DNA of 7,325 nt, taken from contig DASPKS010000210.1 in assembly GCA_035628035.1 (NCBI GenBank), forward strand, positions 1 through 7,325. The letters run 5' to 3'. Shown piece by piece: positions 5,678 to 7,325 of this stretch (positions are counted from its first letter, which is position 1; every line of letters starts with the position of its first letter). Under the pieces are notes generated by a model. The model had not been told where the DNA came from. It did no database searches and was given only the letters and a program-made list of their open reading frames with translations. The position numbers and the translations under genes are program-made. Source of the DNA: DASPKS01 sp035628035 (GTDB lineage Bacteria; Bacteroidota; Rhodothermia; Rhodothermales; Rubricoccaceae).

Positions 5678-7288
5678 TCAACGGATGACGGCCAGTCGCG
5701 CAGCCGCAGTCCCGTCCGGCCCCGTGAGGCGGACGAAATACGGCCCGGACGGCAGCGCCGGGAGGTTCAGTGGGAGGGCCTGCCGCCCCATGCCGAGCGT
5801 TCCGCTGAACGGCGTCAGCACCCGCCGCCCCAGCGCGTCGAACACCTCGACCGAGTAGGCGCCTGCGCGCGACGTCTCAAGCCGGAGGGTCACGCGATGG
5901 CCGGCCTCGGCGACGGACGGGAAGAGGGACAGGCTGAGCGCGCCAGGGGGCTCCGGGGGCGGGCCGAGGGTCACGGCTAGGGCCGCGTCGGCGTTGGCGA
6001 TGCCCCACCCGAGGAGGGTGTCAGGCGTGGCCGACTGGCTCGCCGTCGCACGGAGGAGGTCGCGCACCTGGATGGGGTTGAGCGTGGGGTCGGCCTGGAG
6101 GAGCTGGCACACGATCCCCGCGATCATCGGGGCGGCGGCGGAGGTCCCGCTGCTGTGCGTGTAGCCGCCGTCGGGGACGGCAAGGTAGACGCCCGCGCCG
6201 AGGGCGGCCACGTCGGGCTTGATGCGGCCATCGGCGGTAGGGCCGACCGACGAGAAGGAGGCGCGGGAGGAGTCGGGCCTGGCGGCGGCGACGGCGATGG
6301 CGGAGTCGGCGTCGGCGGGGGCGCCGAGGTAGCGCCAGGGGTCGTCGCCGTAGTTCCCCATCGCGACGACGACGGCCACGCCGAGGGCGGCGGCCCAGTC
6401 TACGGCCCGCGTGAACGGCGTCGTGTCGCCGTCGAGCATCTCGTAGGTGTAGTCCCCCTCGCCGGGGTCGAAGAGGGTGTAGCTGAGCGAGACGTTCACG
6501 ACGTCGGCGCCGTTGGCCTCCATCCACTCCATCCCCGCCACGAAGAAGTCCTCCTCCTGGTGGGTCTCGGTGGGGGCGTACTCGGTGGTGGCGGCGAGGG
6601 CCTCGATGCCGTAGGCCGGCCCGATGAGGTCGCCCTCGTCGAACCCCATCGCGATGGAGGTCGTCGCGAGGCCGTGGTAGTTCTCCTGCGTCTGCCCCGT
6701 GAAGTCGGTGACGGCGATGAGCCGCCCGCTGTTGGGGATGTGGACGAGGGCGGGGTGGAAGAAGTCGAAGAGGGTGTCGAGGAAGCCGAGGCGGACGCCG
6801 GTGCCGTTGTAGCCGCGGTCGAGCCCCCGGTCGGCCGCAACGAAGGCGAGCTGGAAGCCCGACGGGCCGGGGTCGGGCCCCCCCTCGGACGCGAGCGGCA
6901 GCGGGATCCCCTCGTGCATCGGCGCCAGCGAGGCCACGCGCCGCACCTCGCGGACGAACGGGAGCGCTGCCACGCGCGGGAGGTCGGCCGGGGCGATCTC
7001 GGCGCTCACCGCGTTGAGCCACCGGCTCTCGACGACGACGCGCGCCCCGGCATCCTCCAGGGCGCGGACGTAGCGCGGCGCCACCGGCACGTCGAGGTGG
7101 GCGGGGACGGGGCGCCCCCGCAGGGCGCGCCGCGCTTCGGCCCGCTCCGAGACGGCGACGGCGGACCGACCGGCGGCATCCATCGCCTTGTCGTGGAAGA
7201 ACACCCAGTACTTCGTGACGGCGGGCTGGGCGGAAGCGCTCGATGCAACGATGGTCAGCGCTAAGAGAAGAAGGGCAGGGCGCAGCAT
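5678..7288 (-). CDS. Secreted S8 subtilisin-like protease with type IX sorting domain
   Basis: This is a serine endopeptidase of 536 residues from the ATG at 7288. An in-frame GTG at 7318 would add ten residues before the signal peptide and is less likely. The signal peptide (1-20) ends ASA|QP, giving a mature N-terminal Gln. Residues about 25-120 look like an inhibitory propeptide, with the KYWVFF start and SERAEARR motif I associate with such proteases. The catalytic domain (about 160-440) has Asp171 (GFLDT), His205 (NYHGLATTS), the oxyanion Asn312 (MGNYG) and nucleophile Ser383 (SSGTSAAAP). Two surroundings are unusual: DTL in place of the common DTG, and HGLATTS in place of HGTHVAG. After a Pro-rich linker (442-449), residues about 450-536 form a beta-rich tail with VEVFDALGRRV and LPSGPYFVRL, typical of a type A type IX (Por) sorting domain. 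It should cross the inner membrane by Sec and be exported by the type IX system. Only 37 bp of upstream DNA is visible and no promoter stands out. Confidence 0.93.
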   Translation of the reverse strand: MLRPALLLLALTIVASSASAQPAVTKYWVFFHDKAMDAAGRSAVAVSERAEARRALRGRPVPAHLDVPVAPRYVRALEDAGARVVVESRWLNAVSAEIAPADLPRVAALPFVREVRRVASLAPMHEGIPLPLASEGGPDPGPSGFQLAFVAADRGLDRGYNGTGVRLGFLDTLFDFFHPALVHIPNSGRLIAVTDFTGQTQENYHGLATTSIAMGFDEGDLIGPAYGIEALAATTEYAPTETHQEEDFFVAGMEWMEANGADVVNVSLSYTLFDPGEGDYTYEMLDGDTTPFTRAVDWAAALGVAVVVAMGNYGDDPWRYLGAPADADSAIAVAAARPDSSRASFSSVGPTADGRIKPDVAALGAGVYLAVPDGGYTHSSGTSAAAPMIAGIVCQLLQADPTLNPIQVRDLLRATASQSATPDTLLGWGIANADAALAVTLGPPPEPPGALSLSLFPSVAEAGHRVTLRLETSRAGAYSVEVFDALGRRVLTPFSGTLGMGRQALPLNLPALPSGPYFVRLTGPDGTAAARLAVIR

Positions 7289-7325
7289 GGCAGGCGCGAG
7301 AGGGGCACCCGCTCTCACTCCACAG

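Noticed and set aside
6155..7264. 369-codon plus-strand frame opposite the protease
   Set aside because: Gly/Val/Glu/Arg-rich antisense shadow of a gene with a clear S8 active site.
7289..7318. Ten-residue extension of the protease from GTG 7318
   Set aside because: It adds a stretch before an already complete signal peptide; the ATG at 7288 gives a standard one.

Overview
The window is very GC-rich, densely coding bacterial DNA. The secreted subtilase ends in what looks like a type IX secretion (Por) C-terminal sorting domain, and both predicted secreted proteins begin their mature chain with Gln after the signal peptidase site. Together with the high GC, this points to the Bacteroidota/Rhodothermota side of the tree, most likely a Rhodothermales-like organism (Salinibacter, Rhodothermus or Rubricoccaceae type). 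The lineage is an inference from protein features; there is no rRNA here to confirm it.

Plus strand, 1-3455: a five-gene cluster that looks like an extended lepA-lepB operon. It holds the 3' end of lepA (elongation factor 4), a predicted periplasmic or secreted protein of unknown function whose start overlaps the lepA stop, a first type I signal peptidase, a 68-residue protein of unknown function, and a second type I signal peptidase whose GTG start overlaps the stop of the small gene. The two peptidases are tandem paralogues with intact Ser/Lys dyads and exact shared DNA segments of up to 48 bp.

Minus strand, 3459-7288: two genes read toward the peptidase cluster. The upstream one encodes an S8 (subtilisin-like) protease with signal peptide, probable propeptide, full Asp/His/Asn/Ser active site and C-terminal sorting domain. 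After about 74 bp comes a large membrane-anchored protein with a complete von Willebrand A metal site, beta-rich domains and a Cys-less class I glutamine-amidotransferase-like domain. Its stop lies 3 bp from that of the second signal peptidase, and an 11-bp perfect inverted repeat straddles both stops.

Functionally the window concerns protein export and the cell envelope: two signal peptidases, two secreted proteins that could be their substrates, and one envelope-anchored VWA protein. No RNA genes, mobile elements or CRISPR arrays were seen, and no stretch over 100 bp lacks a gene. The least explained parts are the small protein between the two peptidases, the unknown exported protein coupled to lepA, and the two intergenic inverted repeats.
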